Source: Rhinopomastus cyanomelas (lineage: Eukaryota; Chordata; Aves; Bucerotiformes; Rhinopomastidae). From it: a stretch of DNA of 64,000 nucleotides. Shown piece by piece: positions 37,973 to 48,665 of this stretch. Location of the stretch: NCBI GenBank assembly GCA_013400115.1, contig VXBP01001825.1:1-64000 (forward strand). The letters are read 5' to 3'. The notes under the pieces were generated by a model, which was given only the letters and a program-made list of their open reading frames with translations, did no database searches and was not told the DNA's origin. A program made the position numbers and the translations under genes. Within the stretch, counting starts at the first letter, position 1. Each line of letters starts with the position of its first letter.

Positions 37973-39385
37973 TGTGGTGGGTTCAGGAACACAATTCAAT
38001 ATAAAAGAAAGGAAAGCAAAGCAGTGAGGTCTTGATGGCATCTCAGATAAAATTCACTAGACAATCGATGGCTTAGGGAAACTCCAGAAAGGTTTATTAA
38101 CTCTACAACTATATATAGAATAGGAGAAAAGGTTACGCAAGTCGGTGCACACAAACTAGAAACTGTGTCATAAATGCCATCACACAACCTGAGGAAAATA
38201 GAATGGGAGACCACTCCAGTTTGGGCCTTGGATCTTCTTTTAGTTTAGAGACCTGGGAAAGAGAGCATGTCAGTCCGGGATGGCCTGAGTCTCTCAGCGT
38301 CCACACCTGCATCCCTTGGTGCAGCCGCATGCATTTCAGCGTAGCTTCTCCAGCTCAACGCATAGGGATGACCTGACTGCTCAGCGGCCACACCTGCATC
38401 CCTCTGTGCAGCTGCATGCATTTCAAAGAACCCAGTCTCTGTCTTTCACATTCAAGGTTTGAGGATTCTCAAGTCTTCCTGCTTTCTTCAGCTAAGCATG
38501 AAGGAGCTCTCCCCCAAACCTAAGCGCTGCCAGTCTTTTTCTCAGCGGCAGAAATGACAAAGAGCCTCTCCTCCTGCTGATCACTATTTCCAAAAACACG
38601 GCGGCCCAGTCACAGGGCCCCAGCCGCGTGCAGGGTCCAAAATGGAGACCGACTGCATGGCATCAGCAGGGCCGCACCCCCCCACACTCCACACGTGGCC
38701 AAGAGGGTCTTCCAGACCTCCTCTCCTCTCCTCTCCCTCCCCTGTCTCAGCTCCAGGGGGAAGAGGAGTAGCCCAGCTCACCAATGCTGAAGGCTGTCCG
38801 TGGTGGAGGGGTCGTGATGGCATTTCTGCACCAGTCTTGCTTCTCCAGTCCGGGTGCGGTACAGTGGCGAGCAGCGGCTGCACCGCGCTGCTTCGGTGGC
38901 GGGAGCTGCTTCGGTCCGGGGCACAGCAGCATCCACGGCTTTTCTCCGGTCCGAGGCCGCGATGCAGCAGGACTACGCACCCACGGCAAGTTGCGGCCAG
39001 GGTCGCTTCCAGACCCCGCGTCGGCAGGTGCCCGCTGGCGGTGGAGTCAGGCCAGGGCCGCGGCTGGTTAGGGAGCAGTGGCAGGTTGCGGCTCCCTCGG
39101 GAACCACCATCCCCCTCGGAGCCGCTGTCCTCACCCCCCTCCCACCGCCTGTTCCCGGGGTGGTGGTGGGGGGTGATCCCTTCAGGGCCACAGCCCCCTA
39201 AAATCCTTGTCCCGGTTTTTATAGTCTGACTTAGCCCGCCTTTCAGGGACAGGTCCCAGGACAGACACTTCTGGGGAAGGGTCTTGGGACCTATGCAACC
39301 AGGAACAGTTCCCCCAGAACACAACACAACTTTTCTTCCTCATGAAAGCACCTCTGAAAATTCTAGCAGTTCTCAAACTGCAACA
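37973..39385 (-). mobile_element. Solo LTR of an endogenous retrovirus (LTR2), reverse
   Basis: On the forward strand it starts TGTGGTGGGTTC and ends AAACTGCAACA, 1413 bp. The flanks GTTAT (37968-37972) and ATTAT (39386-39390) are a 5-bp target duplication with one difference. It is homologous to the reverse complement of LTR1 and to LTR3, including the poly(A) signal (TTTATT at 38093-38098 forward), a TATATATAG box just upstream in LTR orientation (38110-38118), and the GC- and CpG-rich U3 at about 38600-39240. U3 also holds a two-copy repeat of about 60 bases, each containing CACACCTGCATCCCT (near 38299 and 38389). There are no retroviral genes. The 247- and 195-codon openings on opposite strands of the GC-rich part are low-stop artefacts. 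Confidence 0.9.
38270..38425. repeat. U3 tandem repeat inside LTR2 (two imperfect copies)
   Basis: CCACACCTGCATCCC, then GTGCAGC-GCATGCATTTCA, occurs at about 38299-38339 and again at about 38389-38428. LTR1 has only one such unit (near 15580-15620, in reverse complement), so the number of units varies between family members. Confidence 0.75.
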
Positions 39386-39390
39386 ATTAT

Positions 39391-42300
39391 TTACTGTGAG
39401 GCTCAGTTGTCCTAACACGTTACACTGGCAAGCAGTTGGAATGATAACAAAAGTAAGTTCACAAGTACCGGTTTCCCATTTATAGTATCATAGAGATATG
39501 GTTGCACTGTAATTTCTACTTGACATATTGGCAAAAGCCAATCAATAGTCCAAAAGGATCATTGAGTCGTTACTTTCAGTCAATTGATATAAAACTCTTT
39601 GGTCTTGAATTTAAATCTGTGATCTACATTATTCATTTTCCAATGAACAGTGAGTTTGAAAGTACCTGAGAATAAAACTAATAAAATAATTTGACATTCT
39701 CTTATTTGACAAATAAGAATCAACAAAGCTTCTTCTTTCAGTCACAGGTAGTTGTGTAAACTTAGGGTGAATTCATTTTAGTAGCCCTTTTTTAGTCACT
39801 CTTGAGTCTAGATTAAATCCTGAAGTTAAATCCATGCATTTTTAAGAAAATCTCTGTATCACACATTTCCATTCTGAAAGTGTTATCACTTTTATTATTC
39901 TAGTAAAATATCCTGAATTTTCCTGTGTAATCCTGTAAATGTAACTGTTACTGTAATGATTTAGTTGCCACTGAAATAGCAGAGCCATAGAGAATTTTGT
40001 ATCTTGATTTTTAAATCTTTTGTCACATATCACTTTATGTTAAAAATCAAAATAATATATAGAGAAATGAGAGTTGGCATAAACCAGCAGAACTAAAGAC
40101 CAACAAGTCATTGACTTTCAGACACAGTTTAATAATAAAACAACATTTTTAAATGTAGTGAGGTATTAATCACAGCAGAAACAGAATAATGGCAAATGAA
40201 GGGTAACTACAGGGTCAATTAACATTTTGAGAGGTAAACTCAAGAAGGATAATGCATCATGAGAATGAAAGAGATATCGTAAGTTGCAAACTCCTGTATA
40301 TCAACGGTATTTTCTCTGACCCAAGTCACATTAAATTTTGGTGAAGGAATCAGTATGGCAATATTTGCCATTAGTTCTTTTCTAATTGATTGCTGTGGAG
40401 TATCCACTTCAACAGCATCATCTCTGCATGAGAAAGCAATTACTTGTGAAGTGCATAATATGCAGTTACTAAATATTTGGTCTTGGTTCTTTATTTTTTT
40501 CATAGGTAAAGGAGATTTGATCTTGCCACCTATTAAACCTGCTGGTCTTGAATGTCTCCTCTCTAGACTTTACTAAAATTTGTTTTAATCTTTGTATTGA
40601 TTCAGTAAGAACTTTTAATCAAAGTCTTTTGTTTTCTTTATGTTTTGATGAACTTTATCATGAAATGATGAAAATATCTAAAGTTAGTGCATTACACTTC
40701 CTCAGGGAATTGACCTTTGTCAACATCCAAACTTGTCTTGCAATTCTCAAATTGTTTTTATTCTAAATTTTATGTATTTTTTAAATATCTTTTTCCTGTC
40801 CTACGCATTAATGAATCTGCTAACAATCATGGGAATCCACACAGAAAAATCACCGGGTTTATTTATTTCTTTGTGTTATATAGTGATACACCCTTCAGGT
40901 TAGATTATTCTTAGCAATAGGAAGTAATGCTTACAAAAAGGTTCAAGGAAAGCAAACACAAAATTAAGGACTCCTGTACTTCAATCTTCCTTTCCAATTA
41001 TGCACTGGTAATCAAACTGACTCACTGAGAGCTGGCTCCCTAAAAGTGATAATAAGCCCAACCATACTCTTCATACTGAATGCAGACCTCTGGACTACAA
41101 GTCTAGTGTTCTTAAGCACTGATTAAGGAATGCACATGCTTGTGAAGGATAGAACCACTGGAAAAAGTCCTATCCATCTGGTAATCTACTTCTTTCATTT
41201 TATTAAAGTTTTCTGGACTCCTGAAAGCTCTGTCGCTGAGTAGCAGTCAGAACGTGCTATAGAATGGTCTGATTCATGTAACAACCGTTTAAATGGAATT
41301 TTAGAGTTGTTTCCCACTGATTTTTGATAGTTTTAGCTAGAATACATTCTTTACTCTTCTATAGTATTAATTCTTATAATGGTAGACAGTTGTAGTTTCT
41401 GTGTAGGAATATTTTAAAAAAATATTTGAAGACACTCTACCTAATCCCTGAATTGCCCTGCAAGACTCAAGTCTTGATTAGTCCTCTGAAACTGCTGAAA
41501 AATCCTTTAAAATGACACATTGACTAAAACACATCAGGAATACCATTACTTGCCACTTCTTGGCAGAGTGTCCTTCTCACCATAAGGTAATGTAATTCAG
41601 AATATTTTGGCTCATGCTAGTACTTTAGCAGATGTTTAATTATATAAAGGAAAAACTGAACATTGTAAGGAAGGATTGATAGAAATAAATCCCAGATACT
41701 ACATAGATCATTTAAGAGCCAGCACACTGAGAAGGTGGAACAAGAATTACAGTTCAACTGTTAACAAAAGCTTCCAAATCCTTTTCCTCTAACAACATTT
41801 GCTTCTGAAATGCAGAAAGATTATTATTTGTCCATTGTATGGCCTAGAAGATTAACTTGGCAATTCTGAGGAGCAGTGAATAATTCACTGCATCTTTAGA
41901 TAAAACATAGACAGGAGAGAGCAGCATCAGTTTCCATCTTTCACATTTGCCTAGGAAAATTACGTCAATGGCGAATATCCCAGCTACAGGGCACATATAT
42001 ATGTGGAAGGTGGATATGACAATGTATGTGTAATTTATTCTCCCCCTGAATAAATTCTCTTACCTTAAGTACCTTCTCTTACCTTAAGTAGAGAGGATTA
42101 AAGAGATAAAATTATGGATTCATCCCAGCTAAGTGTAGGCATGTAAGTGAGGATCCTATGTTAAGATCCTAATCATTCTAGGCTTATCCTAAATTTAAGA
42201 GAAAGTTGCCTCCTGAGAGCAATTAAGACCTGAGTTGACTGAAATAGCCAGCTGTAAGAGCCCTTCACTCTTCATATTATATTTCTAAAACTTGTGGGAT

Positions 42301-42961
42301 AAATCAAGGCCAAATATTTAATTTGGGGTTTAACAGATCTGTTATTGTTGTGTTTTTAAACCCAGCACCACACAGCTGGGCTTAAAACAGAAGCCTACAC
42401 TCACTGAAGCCTACTCTCAGGGCAGGAAAATGTGCAACAAAAATCATGAGGGCCTAAGCCAAGGAGGAGGTGTCTCACTCACCAATTATGCTTACTAGGC
42501 AAAAGGCAGGCTTCACTTGGGCAAAACAAAATCACATTTTAAATTAAATAAAAACAACCCCCCCCCATCATCAAATATATAGAGATACATTCCTATGTGT
42601 ATTGCTGCATCGCTCTTCCCCAGCAAGGAAAGCTAGCGCTGCTAAAAAAGCCCAAAACAAACAGGAAACTTGCCCAACAGGTTTTCTCCTTGACAACATT
42701 TGTTTATTCACAGAGATGCTAATTGGCTCAGCTTAGCCAAAGCTGGGAGGAGCAACTTTGTCTACTAAGCTTCTTACAGGGTCTGCACCAGCAGCCTCTT
42801 CTCCTACTGAACCCTGCCAGGCTGAAGCTACAACTGTCATATTGAATGGAATGCTTTTTCCAGGGAAGAGAATTAACCAACCAGAAATACTTCAGACCAA
42901 GGATTTTTGAGGCTGTTAAAAATGAACAATATTCCCTAGGAAATTACTTAAGCATTACAGT
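39391..42961. other. No recognised gene
   Basis: AT-rich with short openings only. It contains a small 19-base tandem pair at 42055-42091 (unit TTCTCTTACCTTAAGTA). No transposon that I can name. Confidence 0.5.
42055..42091. repeat. Two-copy 19-base tandem repeat
   Basis: TTCTCTTACCTTAAGTA occurs at 42055 and again at 42074. Confidence 0.85.
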
Positions 42962-43900
42962 AAATGGATGAAGGGAAGGCTGAGGATGTGCTCTACCCAG
43001 ACTTCAGCAAAGCCTTTAACACAGTCTCCCACAGCATCCTTCTTGAAAAGCTGACAGTCCATGGCATGGATGGGGACACGCTTTGTTGGGTTAAAAACTG
43101 GCTGGATGACCAGGCACAGAGACTAGTATGAATGGTGCGACATCCAGTCAGTATCTAGTGACCAGTGATGTCCCCCAGGGATCAGTACCGGGCTCTGTTG
43201 TAGTCAACACCTTTATTGATGACCTGGATGAGAGGATCAAATCTACCCTTCGTAAATTCGCAGATGACACCAAGCTGGGGGGAAATTTTGATCTGCTGGA
43301 GAGAAGGAAGATGCTGCAGAGAGATCTGGACAGGCTGGGTCAACGGTCAGAGGCCAACAAGGTCAAGTGTATGGTCCTACATTTTGGCCACAATAATCCC
43401 CTGCAGCTACAGACTGAGGAATGAGTGGCTGGAGAGCAGCCTGGCAGAGAGGGACCTGGTAGTACTGAAAACCACTTGAATGTGAGCCAGCAGTGTGCCC
43501 AGGTGGCCTGGAAGGCCAGTGGCATCCTGGCTTATAACAGGAATAGTGTGACCATCAGGACTAGGGATGCAATTCTCCCACTGTACTGGGCACTTGTGAG
43601 GCCTCACCTTGAGTACTGGGAGAAGTTCTGGGCCCCTCACTTCAAAAAGGGAAGTTGTAGACAGGTGGCAGTCAGCCTTTTCTCCCAGGGAACAAGTGAT
43701 AGGAGGAGAGGGCAGGGCCTGAAGCTGAGCCAAGGGAGGTTTAGGCTGGTTATTAGGAAGCACTTCCTTACGGAAAGGATGATCAGGCACTAGAAGGGAC
43801 TATGCCATAGTCTAACTGATGTGGTGATGTTAGATCATAGGCTGGACTTGATGATTTTAGAAGTCTTTTCCAGCCTTAATAATCCTGTGGTTCTGTGACA
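42962..43900 (+). mobile_element. CR1 LINE: reverse transcriptase palm to 3' end, with C-terminal deletion
   Basis: Begins inside RT with DEGKAEDVLYPDFSKAF, then NTVSHSILLEKL and CWVKNWLDD. After a frameshift near 43125, the open frame 43128-43424 has DVPQGSVPG (block 4 region) and KFADDTKLGG (residues 42-51), where FADD is the catalytic Asp pair of the RT palm. The C-terminal frame 43425-43793 has LNVSQQCAQVAWKASG, LRPHLEY-like LVRPHLEYWEKFWAPHF and GLKLSQGRFRLVIRK. The segment YEERLRELGLF…LKGG is missing between HFKKG and the following SLFSQGTSDRRRG, a deletion of about 50 codons. The tail GATTTTAGAAGTC then TTCCAGCC and GGTTCTGTGACA ends at about 43900. It belongs to the same subfamily type as the copy nested in LTR3. 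Confidence 0.93.
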
Positions 43901-44312
43901 TTAGAATGTTTTCCTCCTGACTGACCACCACTCTCTTTTATAACATCTGCTCTTCTGTCATTGACTCAAAATGCCTTTAGTTCTTCCAAGAATTTAGATG
44001 CAATTACAGATGAAGGTTTTTCCAACTCCCAAAGACACTTCACTGCAGTACCCAGAGTTCATTCTCGGGCTCTCTGCTCTTCTAGGTGTTCCTTTATGCT
44101 CCTTGGTCCCTCAATGTCATCCTACTAATCTTTTTTCATGTATATTACTACTGCAACTCAAAATAAAGTCATCAAATGCTGCAATTGTTTTGGGTCTGTA
44201 TGCAATCTATTTGGATCTGTAACATGCTGATGCTTATTGGTCTTCTAGGTGCTGCCACACGCTTGATGGCTGACTAGATAAATAATTCCTTAGTGGAATG
44301 CTGGTGAGTGTT
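43901..44312. other. Spacer between CR1 copies, no recognised feature
   Basis: Unique-looking AT-rich sequence with a 74-codon opening without resemblance to known families. Confidence 0.5.
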
Positions 44313-45231
44313 CCCTTTCATCAAGATCATCTACTCCAATCCCCCTGTCACAGCAGGACCACCTAGACCAAGTTGCACAGGAACATATCCAAGTGGGTTT
44401 TTAAGTTCTCCAGAGAAGGTTAACCCCCACAACCCCACTGGGTAGCCTGTTCCAACGCTCCATCACCCTCACTGTGAAGGAGGTCCTTCTCATATTTATA
44501 TGGAAACTCCTGTGTTCCACCTTAAAACCATTGCCCCTTCTTATCATTAGATGATACTGAGCAGAGCCTACCTCTATCCTCCTGACACCCACCCTACACA
44601 TATTTATATATTTTAATGAGTCTCCTCCAAGCTAAAGAGACCCAGATTACTCAGCCTTTCCCCAGAAGGGAGGTGTTCTACTTCCTTCATCATCCTTGTT
44701 GCTCTACGCTGGACAACCTCCAGCAGCTCCATATACTTCTTGAACTGAGGGGCCCAGAACTGGACAAAATATTCCAGATATGGTCTCACTAGTGCAGAGT
44801 AGAGAAGAACCTCTCTTGATCTGCTAACCACCTACCTTCTGATCCACCCCAGGATGCTGTTGGCCCTCTTGGCCATAAAAGCACATTGCTGGCTCATAGT
44901 CATCCTGCTGTCCACTAGGACCCCCAGGTCCCTTTTCCCTAAACTACTCTCCAACAGCTCAGTCCCCAGCCTATACTGGTACCTGGGGTTGTTCTTGCCA
45001 AGAAGCAAGACTCTACCTTTACCCTTGTTATTGTTCATTAAATTTCTCTCTACCCAGACTGTCCAGGTCTCACTGAATGGCAGCACAGTCTGCAGGGTTA
45101 TCAGTGACACCTCCCAGCTTTGTGTCTTTAGAAAATTTGCTGACACTGCTCTCTAATCCTTCATACAAGTCATTAATAAATAGATTGAATAGGAGTGGTT
45201 CCAGTACCAACCCTTGGGGGACTCCACTACA
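44313..45231 (-). mobile_element. CR1 LINE (reverse): RT palm end to 3' UTR
   Basis: Reverse reading from 45231 downwards: SPKGWYWNHSYS-like block 4 remnant, a palm remnant in which the FADD motif is degenerate (KFSKDTKLGG), then KGKGRVLLLGKNNPRYQYRL, LGVLVDSRMTMSQQCAF, ANSILGWIRR, RPYLEYFVQFWAPQF, GERLSNLGLFSLEE and the HRSFHINMRR block, ending in the 3' UTR near 44313. The final ATTCTATG tail is not visible. The upstream edge is joined directly to ORF1 esterase sequence (next entry). Several frameshifts. Confidence 0.9.
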
Positions 45232-45530
45232 TCATCTGCCCTGATTGTAGAATCCAAACCCCTGTTGATGACACCAGTTCCCAAGCCATGAATTGAGCTG
45301 CTGGCTCTTCCTAAATGTTCCCTCGTCCATTGCTGATGTAACATCAGGGATAGAGGAGAACACAATCTGAGATCCTGATCCCTTTAGCAGTTGCCCTAAG
45401 GTCCTGAAATCTCTCTCAATTGGTTGAGAGCCTCTCATTGTTGCATCATCACTACCCACTTGAAAGACCAGAAGTGGGTAGTACTCTGAAGGACTCATGA
45501 GGTTGGGGATTTTATCTAAATGTCCCCTAT
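45232..45530 (-). pseudogene. CR1 ORF1 esterase C-terminal half, fused to the RT remnant
   Basis: An 88-codon open frame (45498-45232) matches the second half of the CR1 ORF1 SGNH esterase: FQVGSDDATMRG (residues 12-23) is the place of block III, usually GxND, here with Asp instead of Asn. FRTLGQLLKGSGSQIVFSSI (31-50) follows, and QLNSWLGNWCHQQGFGFYN (67-85) leads into the block V region, where the usual Asp-His pair is not evident. The 3' end runs straight into the RT palm region of the same strand at about 45235. The end of ORF1, the whole endonuclease and the first half of RT are therefore missing. Enzyme activity is unlikely. The upstream limit near 45530 touches another CR1 tail. Confidence 0.78.
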
Positions 45531-45640
45531 CCGATTCTATGATCTACTCCAACTTACCTCTCAACTAGACTTGATTGCTCAAGACCTCATCTAACCTGAC
45601 CTTAATTCCTCCAGAGAAGGAGCATCCACAGCCCCTGGCA
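45531..45640 (-). mobile_element. CR1 3' end fragment of a third subfamily
   Basis: GATTCTATGATCTACTCCAAC, then TAGACTTGATTGCTCAAG, CATCTAACCTGACCTTAA and CTCCAGAGAAGGAGCATCCAC. This is the reverse complement of a CR1 3' UTR of the type with TTGCTCAAGGCC. It abuts the ORF1 piece on one side and unassigned sequence on the other. Confidence 0.82.
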
Positions 45641-46454
45641 TGATTTAGCACCAGGTTAGCCCATAAAATTATAATCTGCCCAACTGTGCAGACAGAAGTG
45701 TCCTCCCACATGCTGGAGGGGGAGAAAGGATGTCTCCCCACATGTCCAGAAATTGGAATTAGAAATGTTAAACTGTATTTAAAACTTTATTAAGTAGGAA
45801 AAAAACCCAAAAAACCCAAAAAAGGCAAAGGAAAAGGGGAAAAGGAAAATTCCTCAATTCAAGTCCACCCCTCCGCCTGCCCAGACCTGATAACCTCTGA
45901 TTCTGAAGAGATGCTAAAAGCCACGGATGAGGGAGGAGTAAAAAGGAAAGACTGGGAATCTACTAGACAAAACCTAAATATTCAATTCAAGCAGTTTCCT
46001 AGGCTACAGTCTGAAATTGTGGAAAAGGTTAGAGTTAGGAGGAAGATAAACAAGGAATGCTAAAAAAGGGAAAAGGGAAAAAGGGGGATTGTGTGTGAAG
46101 CAGAAGAGGGATAGAGAGCCACAGAGGGACAGACAGGCCGCAGTGTGAAATGGGCCAAAACAAAACCGAAACCAGACTCCCAAGACACACAAACAGGGAA
46201 GGGGTACCAAGAAGAGAGGAAAACAAATACTATCTCCCCAATTAAGGACCCCAAAGTCTGTGTGGCCCACTCCACCTGTTAAACTTGTCCCCTGCGGTAG
46301 CCACCTTTCCCCTTCACTTCTGCACCCCCCTGACCTCTGCCCCCTGCCCTATACATGCTGCTGTGTGCAGGAGGGAAAAGTAAACATCCCTGCTGCCAAG
46401 ACAAGTTAATTCCTTGTATGCTGGAAGAGAGTTTGGTGAGGAATACCATGATTT
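45639..46454. other. Unassigned block between two CR1 fragments, edged by CATGATTT
   Basis: CATGATTT occurs at 45639-45646 and 46447-46454, with about 800 bases between that match no CR1. The block is purine-rich on the forward strand (runs such as AAAAACCCAAAAAACCC and GGGAAAAGGGAAAAAGGGGG). The 8-base repeat could be an insertion duplication or chance. A possible LTR inside it is listed separately. Confidence 0.45.
45684..46404 (-). mobile_element. Possible solo LTR of a second family (low confidence)
   Basis: The forward-strand limits TGTGCAGACAG (45684) and GCCAAGACA (46404) give TG…CA ends on both strands. TTTATT at 45786-45791 would be a reverse-strand AATAAA about 105 bases before the end, a usual R-U5 distance. 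The sequence is not like LTR1-3. No target duplication is found at these ends, which counts against it. A 71-88 codon set of overlapping openings inside it is phenylalanine/leucine/serine-rich low-complexity and not gene-like. Confidence 0.3.
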
Positions 46455-46925
46455 CACCAAATCCAGAACACTCCACCCCTCCAGGTACTCTATTCCAGAA
46501 TCTCTCCAACCTTGTACTGAAGAACTTCTTCCTAAGACCTAGTCTAAACCTACTGTCTTTCAGTATAAAACCATTTCCCCTTGTACTATAATTAGATCCC
46601 TGTTTGTACAGTCCATCCCTAGCCTTCCCATGTGCTTCCTTCAAGTATAGGAAGGCAGCTGTAAGGTCCTCCCAGAATATTCTTTTCCCTAGGCTAGATA
46701 ACCCCATCTCCCTCAGCCTATCCTCATAGTAAAGGTGCTCCAGCCCTTGGATCTTCTCTGTGCCTCTCTTCTTGGCTTGTTCCAACATTTCTATGTCCTT
46801 CTCATGTTGGGGAGACCAGAACATGATGCCATACTTGAGGTGGAATCTCACGAAAGCACAGTGAAACGGGAGAGCTACCTTTCTTGCTCTGCTACCCACA
46901 CTTCTCTTGATGCATCCTAGGATAC
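46455..46925 (-). mobile_element. CR1 LINE (reverse), C-terminal part, disrupted by LTR3
   Basis: Reverse frame 46899-46279 reads CR1 ORF2 C-terminus at first: RARKVALPFHCAFVRFHLKY, MFWSPQHEKDIEMLEQAKKR, YYEDRLREMGLSSLGKR, STRGNGFILKDSRFRLGLRK and RFWNRVPGGVE. It leaves the CR1 match at about 46455, so the last codons and 3' UTR are missing. It belongs to an older, more divergent subfamily. At 46921-46925 (GATAC) it is broken by LTR3 and resumes at 49757. Confidence 0.9.
46921..46925. repeat. Target site duplication of LTR3, left copy (GATAC)
   Basis: GATAC precedes TGTGGCAGG and recurs at 49757-49761 after GCTACA. Joining the flanks restores the CR1 sequence CATCCTAGGATAC-AGTTGGCC. Confidence 0.92.
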
Positions 46926-47226
46926 TGTGGCAGGATCAAGACTACAACTCAAAATAAAGGAAAAGAAAATAAAGCAATTAGGCTTCAATGAGATCTTGAA
47001 TAGAATCTGTCAAACAATGGATAGCTTATGGAAAATGGAAAAGGGTTTATTAACTCTATAACTGTATACAGAAAAGAAGAACAGAGTTAAGCAAGTTAGT
47101 GCACACAAACTAGAAACTGTGTCCCAAATGCCATCACGTATTCTGAGAAAAATACGATGGGAGATCACTATCGTATTGATCCTTGGGTCTTTTTTCACAT
47201 TAGAGATCTGGGGAAAAAGGGCATGT

Positions 47227-47371
47227 CAGTCAAGAAGAGACGAGTAACACCACCCTCTCTATTATTCATGCATCATGTGGTACAGCAGCTCCCAGACTGT
47301 TTGCAGACAGGTGAATTCTTCAGCATAGCATCTCCAACTCAATGCTCTCAGGATGGCCTGATTCCTCAGGG
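47227..47371. repeat. U3 repeat of LTR3, copy A
   Basis: Contains GTCAGTCAAGAAGAGACGAG, ACCACCCTCTCTATT and CTTCAGCATAGCATCTCCA, then GATGGCCTGATTCCT. Partner copy at 48666-48829 across the nested CR1. Confidence 0.8.
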
Positions 47372-48665
47372 AAAAAAGAGATCCAGGGAGAGTCTCCATC
47401 CCTTACTGGATGCAGAGGGGAACTTTATTACAGAGGATGGGGATAAGGCCGAAGTACTTAATGCTTCCTTTGCCTCAGTCTTTAATAGTCAATCTGGTCA
47501 TCCTCCCAATACTCAGTTCCCTGAACTGGAGGATAGGGATGGAGACCAGATTGATCCCCTCATAATCCAGGAGGTGGTGTCTAATGACTTTCTAAACCAA
47601 CTGGATACTCACAAGCCTATGGGGCCAGATGGTATCCACCCAAGAGTGCTGAGGGAGCTGGCGGAGGAACTTGCCAAGCCTCTCTCCATCATCTTTCAGC
47701 AATCCTGCTTAACGGGGGAGGTCCCAGATGACTGGAGACTTGCCAATGTGACACCCATCTACAAGAAGGGCAGGAAGGATGATCCAGGGAAGTACAGGCC
47801 TGTCAGCCTGACCTCAGTACCAGGGAAGGTCATGGAACAGTTCATATTAGGGGTGATCACAAGGCAAGTGCAGGACAATGGGGGGATCAGGCCCAGCCAG
47901 CAGGGGTTCATGAAGGGCAAGTCCTGTTTAAGCAACCTGATCTCCTTCTATGATCAGGTGACCCGCCTAGTGGATGAGGGAAAAGCGGTGGATNNNNNNN
48001 NNNNNNNNNNNNNNNNNNNNNNNNNNNNNNNNNNNNNNNNNNNNNNNNNNNNNNNNNNNNNNNNNNNNNNNNNNNNNNNNNNNNNNNNNNNNNNNNNNNN
48101 NNNNNNNNNNNNNNNNNNNNNNNNNNNNNNNNNNNNNNNNNNNNNNNNNNNNNNNNNNNNNNNNNNNNNNNNNNNNNNNNNNNNNNNNNNNNNNNNNNNN
48201 NNNNNNNNNNNNNNNNNNNNNNNNNNNNNNNNNNNNNNNNNNNNNNNNNNNNNNNNNNNNNNNNNNNNNNNNNNNNNNNNNNNNNNNNNNNNNNNNNNNN
48301 NNNNGAAGACTGAGAGGGGACCTTATTGCCCTCTACAACTACCTTAAAGGAGGTTGTAGCAAGGCTGGTGCTGGTCTCTTCTCTCCAATTAGTGATGATA
48401 GGATGAGGGGAAATGGCCTCAAGTTGCGTCAGGCGAGGTTTAGATTGGATGTTAGAAGGAAGATCTTTACTGAGAGGGTGATTAGTTGCTGGAATGGATT
48501 ACCCAGGGAGGTGGTGATGTCACCATCCCTGGAGGTGTTTAAGGAACGAGTGGACACGGTGCTTAGGGATATGGTCTAGCAGTTAGACACTAGGAGAAAA
48601 GGTTGGACTCGATGACCCTGGAGGTCCTTTCCAGCCATAATGATTCTATGATTCTATGATTCTAT
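47372..48665 (+). mobile_element. CR1 LINE nested in LTR3, containing the assembly gap
   Basis: Open reading from the endonuclease-RT linker onward: SLHPLLDAEGNFITEDGD, LNASFASVFNSQSG, HKPMGPDGIHPRVLREL and DWRLANVTPIYKKGRK (RT blocks 0-1), KYRPVSLTSVPGK, then QGFMKGKSCLSNLISFYD (block 2) up to DEGKAVD, where the N gap starts. After the gap come RLRGDLIALYNYLKGGC, MRGNGLKLRQARFRLDVRR, SCWNGLPREVVMSPSLEVF and a 3' tail with three ATTCTATG units ending at 48665. No stop or frameshift appears on either side of the gap, so this copy is young and once had a near-complete RT. The long frame (47157-48347) opens upstream within LTR3 only by chance. Confidence 0.93.
47994..48304. other. Assembly gap (311 N)
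   Basis: Unknown bases inside the RT domain of the nested CR1. The frames before and after the gap differ, and the CR1 protein missing here would normally take roughly 290 codons, far more than 311 bases. Either the gap length is nominal or the copy has an internal deletion. Confidence 0.97.

Noticed and set aside
38584..39327. 247-codon reverse and 195-codon forward reading frames
   Set aside because: Both lie in the GC-rich U3 of LTR2, overlap on opposite strands, are Pro/Arg/Gly-rich and have no motif. They reflect low stop density.
46004..46275. Three overlapping reverse frames rich in Phe, Leu and Ser
   Set aside because: Low-complexity purine-rich DNA read in three frames, not a secreted or membrane protein.
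47157..47371. Extension of the nested CR1 frame upstream to 47157
   Set aside because: This part is LTR3 sequence that happens to be open in the same frame; the CR1 match begins near 47372.
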